Of a DNA stretch of 64,000 nucleotides, positions 47,998 to 59,958 are shown in pieces. The DNA is taken from positions 9,798,501-9,862,500 of the forward strand of contig NC_063260.1 in the NCBI RefSeq assembly GCF_019578655.1. The letters are read 5' to 3'. The notes below the pieces were generated by a model, which worked only from the letters and a program-made list of their open reading frames with translations, ran no database searches and was not told the origin of the DNA. A program made the position numbers and the translations under genes. Position 1 is the stretch's first letter, and each line of letters begins with the position of its first letter. Origin of the DNA: Ricinus communis. Its lineage: Eukaryota; Streptophyta; Magnoliopsida; Malpighiales; Euphorbiaceae.

Positions 47998-48500
47998 TCC
48001 TCAAGCAGAATAGTGATTCTGATTCTGATAAGGAAAATGATTTTCAAAACCTTGAAGTTTCTGAAAATGTTCCTGAAAACTTTATCAATGTTTTAAAGGA
48101 AATTACTTCAAGAAAATATTTGATTCAAATAAAGCTTGTTTTCCCTGGTGATTTCCAGATAGAAACCATCGCCTTGTTTGATACAGGAGCAGACCTCAAT
48201 TGTATCAACTGCGAACTGGTTCCTAAAAGGTTTCATCAAGAAATAAAAGAAAGGCTGACATCAGCCAATTCTTCAAAGATTAAGATTGCCGGTAAAACTG
48301 AAGCCGCAATTCTTAATAACAATATTGCTTTAAAGAATGTTTTTATTCTTACAAAGGATCTTCAACAAACTGTTATTTTAGGGACTCCATTTATCAATTT
48401 GATAACTCCCTTCAAAGTAACAACTGCTGGAATCATTTTCAAAGCTAAAGATTCAAAAATTATTTTTCCTTTCTTAGAAAAACCAAAAAAAGAAATTTGA
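47982..48500 (+). pseudogene. Aspartic protease region, copy A2
   Basis: An open stretch of 172 codons with the active-site motif LFDTGADLNCI (from about 48176) and the later ILGTPFINLI, as in retroviral-type proteases. It cleaves the polyprotein in functional viruses. The active-site triad is intact here, unlike in lineage B. The frame ends at TGA 48498-48500, and reverse transcriptase continues in another frame. Confidence 0.85.
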
Positions 48501-48995
48501 ATCTTATCAAAGCTCATTCTATTTACAATTTTGAAATCAATACTTTGATCAAAGGAAAACAAACCCATCTTTCTCATCTTCAACAAGATGTGGGTTTGAA
48601 AAGAATCCTAGATCAACTGCAAAATGATTTAATTCAAAGAAAAATTTCTGATTTTCAAATAAAAATTGAGAATGAACTCTGTTCTGATCTTTCAAATGCT
48701 TTTTGGAATCGAAAGCATCATATGGTAGATTTGCCATATGAAAACGATTTTTCAGATAAGCAAATCCCTACTAAAGCCAGACCCATTCAGATGAATGAGT
48801 CTTTAGAAAGCCATTGTAGAATCGAGATTAGAGATCTTGAGTCTAAAGGTTTGATTTTAAAGTCTAGATCACCTTGGTCTTTTGCAGCTTTCTATGTCAA
48901 TAAGAATAGCGAGATAGAAAGAGGAACTCCTAGGCTAGTGATCAACTACAAACCTTTGAACAAAGCTCTAAAGTGGATTAGGTATCCTATTCACA
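48497..48995 (+). pseudogene. Reverse transcriptase N-terminal part, copy A2
   Basis: About 165 codons with HMVDLPYENDF, ESHCRIEIRDLESKGLI and RLVINYKPLNKALKWIRYPI, then the sequence crosses into A3 and the rest is absent. The YIDD catalytic site and RNase H are missing. Confidence 0.87.
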
Positions 48996-50659
48996 ACTAC
49001 AGGAGGCTTTTGAATATGGTTTTCTATCCTAACCAGTTGCTTTCCTATAGTGTTTAGACAGGTATTTGAGAAATTGTTCTGTTGGACAATGTTCTTGACA
49101 TTCCTATCTAGGTCTTCGCCTACCAATTTGTAAGGTGTAGCCTCTATCTCACTCTCTCCATAAGGAATGGTTATCTTCCTAAGGGGAGGATGCTCAGACT
49201 GGACAGTTAGGTTTTCTCGTACCTTCCACTCAGGGGCTTTGTTCCTTACTATGATAGGACTAATGGACTTATCCTTAAAGGGATAAAGGATGTCATTTTC
49301 TTTGCAATGAATTTGAAACCAATCAAAAAATTTGATTTGGGCTTTGTTTTGAATGCAAAATTGATAGTATCTTTCTTGTATACTATCCTTTTCTTTTAAA
49401 AAATTCCTAAAAAACCAAAATTTTTTAAGATGGTTTTTCTTTGAATAGAAATCTTTATGCAAGAGTTTTTTGTCAATTTCAAACTCTTTTGAAATCATGT
49501 TGATCTCTGCTTCAAGATTTTGGGTTATGGCTGATGGTGAAGATGGGGTAGAGGTTATCTCTATATCTTCGTCATCTTTCTTTGGATCAGTGTAAACTAG
49601 TCTGGGGATATTGCTTTGGTAATCAACATTCTGAAGTGTATTTGGGACATCAGATGTTGAAAATCTGGGTTGAGTTTGAGATGGAATTGGTTCTTTGTAA
49701 GGAGCATAGATAACAGAAGGTATTTTGGATACCCTTCCAATATCTATGGTTGAGGTTGAAGAACCATCTTCAGAAAATCTAGAGGATGTTGATTTTCTGT
49801 TAAATGTGATCTTTACCTTTCCATTTGGGAATTGGGCTATGTGTTTGAGGTTTATGTTTGGTTCTGTTTGCTTTGGAGATGTAGGTTGGGTTGCACCTTC
49901 AAGGATCCACTCTTCTAGAAGTGTAATGTCTTTCCATTGAATGGTTTTTGGAATAGTAGCGTTGGATTTGGATAGATCTGTTTGTAGGAACAGTGTTTCT
50001 CCTTTTGGTGAGTGAAGTTTGTGTTTGGAACCAAAGGCAGAAATCATAGCTTTGTAATAAATTTTGAAAATTAATGCTATCGGAATAGATCCTTCAAGCA
50101 TTTTGTAATTGTGTGTCTTTATTTGAAGAACAATGCTCTTTAAAATATTTTTGTCGTTTAAAGAAATCGTGATATTTGGAAAACAATTGAAAGAAATAGG
50201 TCTTTTATTGAGACTCGACTCAACAGTACCTAACAAAGAATCATAGAAATTTGTAAACCTAGCATCCCTAAAGACTGCTAATATGGAAGTATCTAAACCT
50301 TCTCTGGTAAGGGGCTTTATTCCTACCTGGACAAGGCCTATATGGATATACTTATAATCCTTTTCCATATGCTTTTGGAGGGTCTTTGGATTTAAGAGAT
50401 AAATCTCTTCAAAAGGCTTTGAAATTTGAATGTCTCTTTCTTCAGTTTTGATTGTAAAATCAGTCTTGAAGAGATGGAACTTTGAAAACTCGTAAATTTG
50501 TTTCTTTTGAATTTTGGGTATTTTCCAATCATCTATATGCTTTGAAAAATCTTCAATAGTGATTTCTTCACTATTTACTAGACCTTTGTACCTCGATGAT
50601 TCAGAGGCAGAAGAATTTGAGAAAGAAGAAGATCTACAAAAGAAAGGTTCTAAATTCAT
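48968..50659 (-). pseudogene. Movement protein frame of copy A3, uninterrupted
   Basis: From ATG 50659 (MNLEPFFCRSSSFSN, the same start as A1) 563 codons run without a stop. The 30K movement-protein core lies at about residues 100-270 (YIHIGLVQVGI, FPNITISLND, SIPIALIFKIYYK), then a Pro/Ser-rich acidic segment (about 350-390), a basic stretch, and the beginning of the coat part. The last residues are foreign, because the copy ends at the junction with A2 at about 48996. The reading frame extends 22 codons upstream of the true start, into lineage B sequence. Frame intact, but the polyprotein is truncated: annotated as pseudogene. Confidence 0.82.
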
Positions 50660-50685
50660 TTTAAAATAAACCAAAAAAACTTGAG
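48996..50685 (-). mobile_element. Endogenous pararetrovirus, lineage A, partial inverted copy A3
   Basis: It covers about 25 bases of leader, the movement protein and the start of the coat region, in inverted orientation to A2. The arm (50390-48996) pairs with 44845-46172, with about 97 % identity by eye. Its leader ends near 50685 where lineage B sequence resumes. Confidence 0.87.
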
Positions 50686-51235
50686 GTCTATCACCAAGCT
50701 CAAAATCTTCAAATTCTTCCCACATGAATCAAGTTCAAGAGACAATTCTATCCATACACAGATACCCCGAATCTGATCGCCATATCAGACACAAAACCAC
50801 CATTTCTGCCATATAAAGAAAGATTCCTCTTTTTCTGTCCTGTGTCCTATTCACATTTCCTATACCCTCTACCATTGTGGAAAAACTCTCAATTCTACAT
50901 CAAGCTTCCTTTCAAGCTTAACGAGGATGTCAATCCTACTAAGGCTACTCACCTAGGAATGTCTCCTACAGATCTGGCTCTTGCCAGAACAGAGTTCCTG
51001 GCCCATCCACAATAAGGCTTAATTGAGCCCACAACTTTGCAATTGCCTGCCAAGCCTTTTATATAGAGAAAAGGTCAGAAAAACTAAGAAGGAAAAGAGA
51101 CTTGTTATTTATTACAAGCTTTTAAACTATTTCTTACAAGATAACAAGTTCCCTCTTCCTCGTATCTCAAGCCTAGAAGTCCACATCTAGAAGGCCCAAT
51201 ACTATTCAAAGTTTGATCTTAAAGTTGGATTTTGG
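50686..51235 (+). pseudogene. Lineage B copy B2, second part: protease end and reverse-transcriptase start
   Basis: Continues the B2 protease interrupted at 32978: CTATCACCAAGCTCAAA here matches the next bases of B1 (near 30195). It reads KLPFKLNEDVNPTKATHLGM, SPTDLALARTEFLAHPQ, then LIEPTTLQLPAKPFI, the start of a caulimovirid reverse transcriptase, followed by stops to 51235. Confidence 0.82.
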
Positions 51236-52070
51236 CAATTGGGTGTCCACCCTTCAGAAAGATACAAGACGATTTTTTGTATTCCAACTGTCCAATATCA
51301 ATGGACTGTCATGCTTTTTGGACTCAAAACAACCCCTCTCTTATTCCAAAAAACAATGATACAGATCATTGAACCCATCCTCTATTCTTTCCTTATCTAC
51401 ATTGATGATATTCTCTTGTTCTCAGAGACCGTTGAAAGTCACCATAAAAAAGAACTTGATAATTTTCCATATTAGAATCTCTCTGTGAAACAGATCCAGT
51501 AATTTCTTGAAATACTCAACTATGTCAAGGATGCTTTATCATATTTATCCCATTACACGTGTCACATTTCCAAGATACTAAAAAAGAACCCCCATCCTTG
51601 GACAGCAGAACAAACAATAACTGTCAGGAAATTAAAAGAGTTGGCCCAGAATCGTCCACCACTCACTATCTCATCTACAAAATAACTCATTCTACAGACA
51701 GATGCATCAGATCATGCATGGGGAGCTATTCTCCTTGAAAATCTTAATGGTAGAAAAACTGTGTGGCCATACATCAGAACAATTTTCTCCAGCATAAAAG
51801 CATTACCATTCTTTCTAATCAGTCAGTATTTCTTAGTATGAATGAATAACTCTTCATTTCTAAAAATTCTCGAGTTCAACCAGAAAGCTTTACCAGAGCA
51901 ACATTTATTAAGGTTAAAGTCATGGTTCAGCAAATATAATTTTGAATTCCAACATATAAAAGGAACCAAAAACTTCATTCTAGATTTCTTATCCAGACCC
52001 TCAAAACCACAACCAAACCACCAGCATGTTGTTCTCCTTACCTCAACAACCAACCTTCCAATAATCTTTA
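51236..52070 (+). pseudogene. Lineage B reverse transcriptase/RNase H, copy B2
   Basis: An open stretch from 51239 (78 codons) has GVHPSERYKTIFCIPTVQYQ, QKTMIQIIEPIL and the catalytic YIDDILLF. After stops, RNase H appears near 51690 (LQTDASDHAWGAILLENLNG) and the C-terminal region at 51842-52070 (FQHIKGTKNFILDFLSRP), with frame changes. It parallels 29669-28619 in B1. Confidence 0.85.
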
Positions 52071-52920
52071 TTGGCCTCTTCGTCCTCACCAAAAAAAAAA
52101 CCTCCACAACTTCCCTCTCCTCTAGACCTTCCCTCGCACCTCACAATTAAACAAGTTAACAGTTTTACCAAAAATATGATGTTCCATTATCTAACAGTCA
52201 TCCAGCAGACTTTCTCTCTCTCCATCCAATCCAATTTCTTTTATCCAAATTATCCTTGATGCTTGATCTATCATCTTTCTCCTAGTCATCCAAAAATTTA
52301 AAGTGAACTATGGTTTCTTTGGTGCCTTTCCATAGTATGTTATCATGCAAATGCAGGGATTTATCCATGAAAATATCTCACTTGGTTCAAGATCTCATAC
52401 CAGTGGAAAAATTATCTCCTCAAGATCATTCATGAGAATAAACTATTCATAGACAATAACTCCAAGGCTTCATGATATCATGCCATCTATGTTCTTCACG
52501 GGCCTTACTTCAAATTCTCAGTAGACACATATGCTACCTAGAATATCTGTCAGTACTGGAGGACAATTGAAATGCCCTTACATCTTGCTCCTCCGCACAT
52601 AATAGAAGAATTAAAGCGTGCTTTACAATTAAGAAATGATCAAGGAAAGATCAACGTCTCGACACCACTTGTCTGCACTTACAATGGACCTAATAACCAA
52701 TGGATTGAATACTCCACTTCTGAATAGTCCACTTTGCCTTTGCTATCGTCACCTCTGGATGATCTAAGTTTGACCATAGAACAACAAAACACTATCATGC
52801 AAGATTTCCAGCCACTAAAGTATGACATTGGCCTATGGTATCCAACCTTTTATGGTGATGTCAATTCAAACAATAAAGAAAAGCCAACACCCAATCTCTC
52901 TCCTTCATATTTCATGTAAT
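52071..52920 (+). pseudogene. Lineage B downstream ORF, copy B2
   Basis: Opens at ATG 52071 (MASSSSPKKKPPQLPSPLDL) and stops after 62 codons; broken coding similarity with B1 continues to 52919, where a last open piece (52734-52919) ends with LWYPTFYGDVN and NLSPSYFM. Unknown role in the virus family. Confidence 0.6.
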
Positions 52921-53370
52921 AATTATAGGTGTACAAAAAATTAAAGTGTTGTAATAATTAAAAGTGTGTAGTATGATAAGATTTCTTATCTTATCCTTAT
53001 TGTCTTTATGTATGTAAAGGATAAGACTCTATCTTATCGTTATTGTCTTATTAAGGGATAAGGGTACCTTATTCATATTGTCCTTATGTAAGGCTCCGTC
53101 TTTATAAAAGGAGAGCCCTTAGTAGTTTGGGGGATCAAACCCCTTCCTCCTTAGTCATAAATAAACGCTTTCTTCTCTATGGCTATCTAAATTTCTACCT
53201 CTTTCCTCTTGATTCTTAAACTATGAGTTCTTAACTTGCATGATCTATTCTTCTTATAGTTCAAAAGGATTAGCTCGGCTTTATGAATCCAATAGAGCAT
53301 AAAGGCCACCCATGGCTAAGAAAGTGGCTTCCCTTGCTCTTAGTTTAAGGATTTACCCAGCCTCAATAAG
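52921..53370 (+). promoter_or_regulatory. Lineage B leader/promoter, copy B2
   Basis: GATAAG/CTTATC-rich sequence (52975-53060), a TATA box TTTATAAAAGG at 53099-53109, then a leader whose bases (AGTTTGGGGGA, CTATCTAAATTTCTACCTCT, GGCCACCCATGGCTAAGAAA) match the end of B1 in reverse. The virus ends near 53370. The ~65-bp duplication present in B1 is not present in this copy. Confidence 0.65.
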
Positions 53371-55996
53371 AATTGGAATATTTTTAGCAAATTTTAGAAA
53401 AGATAGATAGATTTATTAAAATGTAAAAGATCATAATTTAGTATGTAATTAAGTTTTAAATTTATTAGTAAATTTTTAAAATAATTAAAATGCATAAATT
53501 CTCTTTTTTTTTTGTTTCTTTTTACTATTGACTAATAAATTCAAAAATTTAGGCTAGGTTCATGAATATAATTTAAAACTTTATATTTGTAAGTACTTGA
53601 AATGTATTAGAAGATATAAGTTTTTTATTTCATTTAAAATAAGATTTTGTATACATTCATAGATTCACAAGAATCTAATTTATATTTATATATGTAATCT
53701 GATTTCTAAAAAATATCACATATGCGTAAGAAATTTTAACAATAAATAATTTTCATATTTGTCATATTTTATTAATAATATATAAATAAAATTAAAATTA
53801 AAATATTAATTAATAAAATGCTTGTTTAATTAAATAATAACCTTAATCTTTAAAATTAGTATATTAATTATATCTTATTATTAATTTATAAATATAATAA
53901 ATTTATTAGCTATTAATAAAAAATATTAAAAATTACAATATATTAAAAATGATCATGATATTATCAATTATCAAGCTAATAATTGTCTTACTGAATAGAT
54001 ATATTAAAACATTTAGTAAAAATTTAAAAAAGAACAGTTGATAAACTGATTTAGTCTCAATTAGCCATTGATTGTATCAACTCTATTTTAGAGATTTTTC
54101 TTATCAGTTGATAGCTGATTTGATATATTTATTTATTTAGACATTATTATTCTTATTAAAATATATTAATAATAATTTATTTTAAATTGATATCATATAA
54201 TTAAATTTTTATATTTTATAATAAATAATTATTATTTTAAAATTATTCTTAATAATTAAATAATTATAAAATTTATAATTATAATATTTGAAATTAACAA
54301 ATTTTATTAGTAGAATTTAAATTTAGATTTTTACTTTTAAAATTTTTTTCTTGACCAGGTAACCTCTGTTTGAGAATACCCCAAAACCTAAATCAGAGGC
54401 ATAAATATTTTTAATCACATATACAATTAAGTTTAAAAAGTTAATTATAAATTTTTGATTATTATAAATTATTTTTATTAATTGATATTATTAAATATAA
54501 TATAATATAATTTTTAATAATTTTTAATGATCATTTAATATACTAATAGCAACTATTAATAAATTTATAAAATTTTATTAAATAATTTAATTTATCAATC
54601 ATCAGCTACCAACTATTAACTTCGCTACCGAATCAATCAAGCTCTTAATTTATGATAAGTTAAATTTTTAAATATAAAGAACTTTAAATTTCAAATTTCT
54701 AATTAAAAGATATTTTTGATCCTAAAATGCAGATTAATGATTAGTTATAATTAATTAACATTTTAATCACTAGAAGAAACTAACCAAGTTTCCGAAGGCA
54801 ATCAAGTTCCAGATATCAAACAAAACATTGAGAAAGTTAATAAAAAAAAAAATTGGAAAAAAAGCTGAAGCATGTATAGATCTAGAATTTAAAGAAAAGG
54901 CCGAGTAAAAAGATGAAGTACCTGAGAGGATGATAGATCTGAAGGAAGGAAGGAAGGAAAATGGAGGAATCAGTGGAAAGCATTAGCACGAGGGGTGTTG
55001 GAAAGATCATATTTACCAATTTGAATCAAAACTATGAAAATTGAAAAGGATCTTTCCATCACTCTCATGCTGATAATTCCCTATGAAATTCTAACCTCCC
55101 CTTTGATTACTTTTATTTTCCAGCGCACCAAACAAGACTTTGATTGTACTTTTAGCTGTGCTTTTCTCTGTCTCTGTTATTTTCTTTATAAACAGCAACT
55201 CAGAGAAGGAAGGAAGGAAAGCAGACGGAAGCATCATCTTCGATGATCATGGACCCTTCGTTTTTTGCGTGTTGTACACTGTTGTCGAGTCTATAGAACT
55301 CCACTCTCTCTCGTCCAAATAATAATTTAAAAATTTCTTGAAGCATTGAGATTTTATTCTGCAACAATTTAGTGTTTTCTTAAAACATTATTTTCTGAAG
55401 TATGCATTTTACTTTTGAGGCTAACCTTTTCTAATATATTTCTAAAAGTAATTTAAAGTTTATTGAATAAAATTTTTATAATGGTAAAATATTTTCTTTA
55501 AGAGTCTAGCGCAACTCCGTACTTAATGTTTGAACTTGAGATCTTGATTAAGTTAAATGAAATTTTTAAATTTGATATAATTTTTAAATTTTTTAATATT
55601 AAACAATAAAATTAAATTTGCCATAAATAAAAAAAATAATTTGAAAAAAATAAAAATAAAAAATATTGTAGAAATTAAAATAAATTAGAGACAATAATTT
55701 ATGTATAGGTATTAAATGAATTATTATTTTCAAACGTAATACTTTAGTTAGATCATTTTTAATGTCACCCTTTATTTTCATTCAGAAAGAAAGCCCCTAA
55801 ACTCATTCATTAGAATGCCAAAAGATGAGATTACAAGAGCGTGCCACACGGGAAAATGATCAAAACGAAAAGAAACCAAAGAAACACAATCCGAGACACA
55901 TGAGGCAAGAAGATATCCCCATTGCACTGGCAAGTCGAATTCCTTTCTGGACTACACAGACTTCAGCATGTTCAGCGGATTGAACATTGGGCAGCA
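53371..55996. other. AT-rich intergenic DNA
   Basis: Long AT-rich stretch with ATATTA runs. Short frames at 55034-55322 lack recognisable features. GGAA-type microrepeats occur at 54943-54960 and 55204-55222. Confidence 0.6.
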
Positions 55997-57010
55997 TCAA
56001 AGACAACAACACCAACGCCTCCCACCTAAGGAATCTGCGTCAAACGATCCACCAACAAAAATTTGATAGCAAGAATAACAACCATATCTACAAAAAGAAG
56101 CACTCTTAATTGATCTAGGAGGCCTAGTGGAAGCCTGAGCATAGTCGGCTGAGAATTGTTGAGGCGAAGCAATTTGATGACTAGCAACTTGACTCTTACC
56201 TCCATGAACCACAACATTTCTAGAATTAAAATTAGTCCATAAAAGAACCATAAGTAACATAGCCATTCGAACACCTTCCTTGGCTCTAACCTCCATAGAC
56301 AAATCTGCAATATTATTATGTGGAGAACTTAGATAGTTACCCATTCTTGCCTCCTGCTAAAAAATGTCCATTTGCTTACGACTGAGTTCAGCATGCACAA
56401 AAAAAACTCTACATCTTTACCGCACACCTGACATAAAGTAGAAGCTACTGGAACAAGATGCACCAAGAGCTTATAGATAGTATGGATTAAATTATGCACC
56501 ATCGTTAGAGAATAGTTTTTATCTTAAAAGGAATATACATAGGCCACAGAAATTTTCAGAAAGATTTAAAGTCAGTCCGGCCAACAGACATACTTGAGCA
56601 CATAAAAAACAATATGGTGAGCAGTTTCACACTGAAACAACCTCTTTTGTCGAACCTCTAATAAGGTGTATCCGAACAACAGTAGAGAGGGTAAGGGAGA
56701 GCCAAGGCATTCTCTCGACTAAACACTGTTCTAATAAGAATGTCATTTCAACCGCCACTTGGAAATATAAGAGTTGCCACAGGTGCATGAAGATCAAGAA
56801 CAGGCTCTATCATTAGATAATACAAGCATCAAACTCAAAAGGCACCCAAAAATCATGAAAAATTCTTATACGGAGGCAATCACCAGTCGACCAGCCTATA
56901 CCTTTATTCACTAGCTTTGAACCCCACACCAAAGTTCTCCAAATAAAGGAGCAGCCTGCCCAAGCTAGAACTTCCATTATATCGCCCTCTTTAACATATC
57001 AAAAATAAAG
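55997..57010 (-). pseudogene. LINE ORF2 C-terminal remnant
   Basis: On the minus strand, with frame changes, the sequence reads CSFIWRTLVWGSKLVNKGIG and WSTGDCLRIRIFHDFWVPFE (near 56960-56840), a landmark of the region after the reverse transcriptase in plant LINEs. A degraded Cys finger (CQVCGKDVEFFLCML) and MLLMVLLWTNFNSRNVVVHG follow. Many stops. The catalytic domains upstream are absent. The open stretch 56344-55997 belongs to this remnant. Confidence 0.75.
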
Positions 57011-58136
57011 AACTTTAGCACGTAAAGAAGAAGAAAACTTAATTAATCTCCAAAATTGCTTCACTAATAAGGTTTAATTCAAATGTTGTAATTTAAGAAA
57101 ATCCATTTCACTCTTTATTTTATTTAAAAAATTATTTAAATATAAAATATAAAAAATTTATCTAAATAGAAGAAAGTCTTTCTACTTTGTTTTTTTATAA
57201 ACATTAATCTCAATTTATTTTCCCTTTCTTTTTTAATACTAATAAAATATACAGAAAAATTATAATATACTTATTGGAATAAAAGTAAAGAGTAAACAAA
57301 CTAAGAAGTTAAAAGAAATTAATTAGAGCCTTATTTTAATAATCTAACTCTTTATAATAAAATCTTTTTAGCATGTATGGATAATAGAGGAGATGCTGTG
57401 ACAACAAGATTGGGCCCAACAAAATCGAGAAGAACAAAACTGTAATATATACATAGCCCAAACCTTTTGCCGAAGAGTACCATAGAGAGAAGGGCTTGCT
57501 TTGCCTACAACTTGAATAGTTTCAGGAATTTATATGTCCATGTATTAAATACTAATTCCATTAACTTTATATCAACAACTCTAATTTTTTTTTTAAATAT
57601 ATATTTAAAATATAAAAAAATTAACTATTACACTTAGTAAGCAACAATATGCGTTTTCCTCGTCCAAACCATCTAATTCAAAAATATAAAACAAAAATAA
57701 AAATTGCAACATCAAAACTGAATAAAATAAAATAGCAATCTCACCGACAATCAGAGAATAGACAACAACAAACAAAAAAATTAAAAAATGAAAGACTTCT
57801 AAATTAATAGATTTATTAACTTTTCAACTTCATAAAAATAATTTAATTTTAAATATATATTTAGTTGATTTTATATTTAAATTTCACTGCATCAACATTC
57901 GTCAAAAAACAGTTATGGTATTTTTTTTAAGTATTTAAAGATTATAAAAGATGAATATTAGTCGCTTTTAATTTTATTAAATTTTTATATATATTCCTAA
58001 TCCTATTAGAAATTGATGAATTATTACATTACATTATAAATATTACATTACATTTTATATATATAATTTTTCGCAAAAATTAAAGATAAAAAGTTATATA
58101 AAAAAGTATTATACTTTAATGATATATTAATTTAAG

Positions 58137-58137
<1 letters not shown>

Positions 58138-58182
<45 letters not shown>
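58138..58182. repeat. (TTA)n microsatellite
   Basis: About 14 perfect TTA/ATT units in a row. Confidence 0.97.
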
Positions 58183-58185
<3 letters not shown>

Positions 58186-59863
58186 TAGGATTAGTTAATA
58201 TTTCATATATATTTTTAATATTTTACTTTTTATTATAAAAATTTAAAATTCATCTCTTCTTATATATACCTTTTTAATATTATTTCAAGTTTAGAATTGT
58301 AATGAGTCATCAAATCAAAAAAAGGAGAAATTTAAATATTTTATGATTTTATATAAATTTATTTAAAGCTTAATTATTTATTAAATTTATAAAATATATA
58401 ATAACATATGAGTTTCTACTATACGGTAAAAAAAATATTTATAAAATGGTTAAACTTTAATAATATTATATTATAATGTACTAATTTATGAAATATTTTT
58501 TATATTAGAACTTTTTATAATAGTAAATTACATACATGAAAAGAAATAATATTATAAATATAAATATCTTCTCTTGCTACAAATAGTAAGTAACCCTAGT
58601 CTTCCACTACTTTACACCAGATTATAATAATGCAGCCTAAAGCACTAAATATGCTCACTAAGTAGAGCAGGCATTTCACTTGTCCATCCCTTTGGAGTAT
58701 AATTAATCTATGAGATCATCAATAAGTGGGGTACTTAACTTTGTAACTATGTATATCTAGAAGCATTTTTTCTATATACATATATATCTTCTCTCCATGC
58801 TTTGTACTATTAGGAGATATATATCTACTAGATTAATATCAATAGGTATAGTAAGAATTAATAGTTCTGCAATAACTAATTAAATAATTGTTCCATTATT
58901 TTATATATTATTTTAATATTTTTTCTAGAATATATCATTATTTTAGTTACTTTAGTAATTTTAAAAGTAATGATTTAATCACTTATTATAATAAAAAAGC
59001 GATTTTTTAATTTTATTAATTAGGTATGAAAATCATTGATCAAGAAATTCATTCAAAGATTTTGAACGTACAATTCCATTTCTTTTTCGCACTATCAAAA
59101 TCAAGCAATTCCTACCATATGATGTTTTATGCTAACACATCATTACCTATATATAGGCAATTCATGAATAAATAAATAAGTAGAGCCAATTAAACTATTC
59201 CCTAACATTCCAAACATGCTACTTATAGTCATCCCAAAGGCCACATGTAGCCCTAGATTACTCATCAAAGTCATTGCTTATCTCATTTTTCAAATACCGC
59301 ATTACCTTAATTGGCATGCTAGAAGCTTCGTTACACTTTAATTAAGCATATTAGATATTAAACAATGTCTAAAGTATCGATCTAAGAATCCTTTGTATCA
59401 TGAATCAAAAACAAGAAAGGAATCCTTTGTACCAACAGATGGTATGATAGTATTGGAGCAGGAGCCGTTTTCAAGGGAACATTCAACTACCCACTAGCTA
59501 TTTTTGGCCGAATCAAGATTATATACTCTTAATTAAGAGATTATCTATTATTAACACTGTAAATATAGATAGATTTGTGCTATGGAAGTTGTGATATTAT
59601 TGTTGATACTTGGAGACATGCAATGTACGGTATGGAAGATTTAGTAAACACACTTGTTAATTGCTAATTGGACAAGGAAAATTGAGCTGGTAAGCACCTT
59701 GTCAAAACACTTGGACTCAAGTCATAGGAAGTGAAGAATGATCTCACTCGCATCAAGAAAAAGACTCAAAGCAAAAAAAAAGCGGGGGGATTAAGTGCTA
59801 ATGATATCATCATCTCAAAGTTTAGTTAAGGACAATTCACTGAAGTGACTTATTGAGGAGAGA

Positions 59864-59874
59864 GTATATATGTT
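59864..59874 (+). promoter_or_regulatory. Possible TATA box of the MYB gene
   Basis: GTATATATGTT about 90 bases before the ATG. Placement is plausible, but TA-rich runs are common here. Confidence 0.3.
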
Positions 59875-59958
59875 AGCTTAGGTGCATTTTGTGTCATACA
59901 ATTTGGAGACAACAAAATATAGAGACACCAGAAAAAGAAAGAGAGTGAAAGTGAAAGA

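Larger units (their letters stand above)
44845..49000 (+). mobile_element. Endogenous pararetrovirus, lineage A, partial copy A2
   Basis: A head-to-tail partner of A1 on the same strand. It lacks the leader, primer site and about the first 120 codons of the movement protein, and stops in the fingers of the reverse transcriptase at about 48995, where it meets the inverted copy A3. It keeps the only protease of lineage A in this window. Several frame changes break it. Confidence 0.87.
57011..59958. other. AT-rich intergenic DNA upstream of the MYB gene
   Basis: No supportable gene. It holds a trinucleotide microsatellite near 58138-58182 and, in its last few hundred bases, the MYB promoter and leader. 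Confidence 0.6.

Noticed and set aside
50660..50725. The first 22 codons of the long minus-strand frame ending at 48968
   Set aside because: They derive from antisense lineage B sequence and leader; the native movement-protein start is ATG 50659, shared with copy A1.
55034..55322. Two short overlapping frames that could be a small gene
   Set aside because: Overlapping frames without motif, in AT-rich sequence; no splice or start context to favour either.
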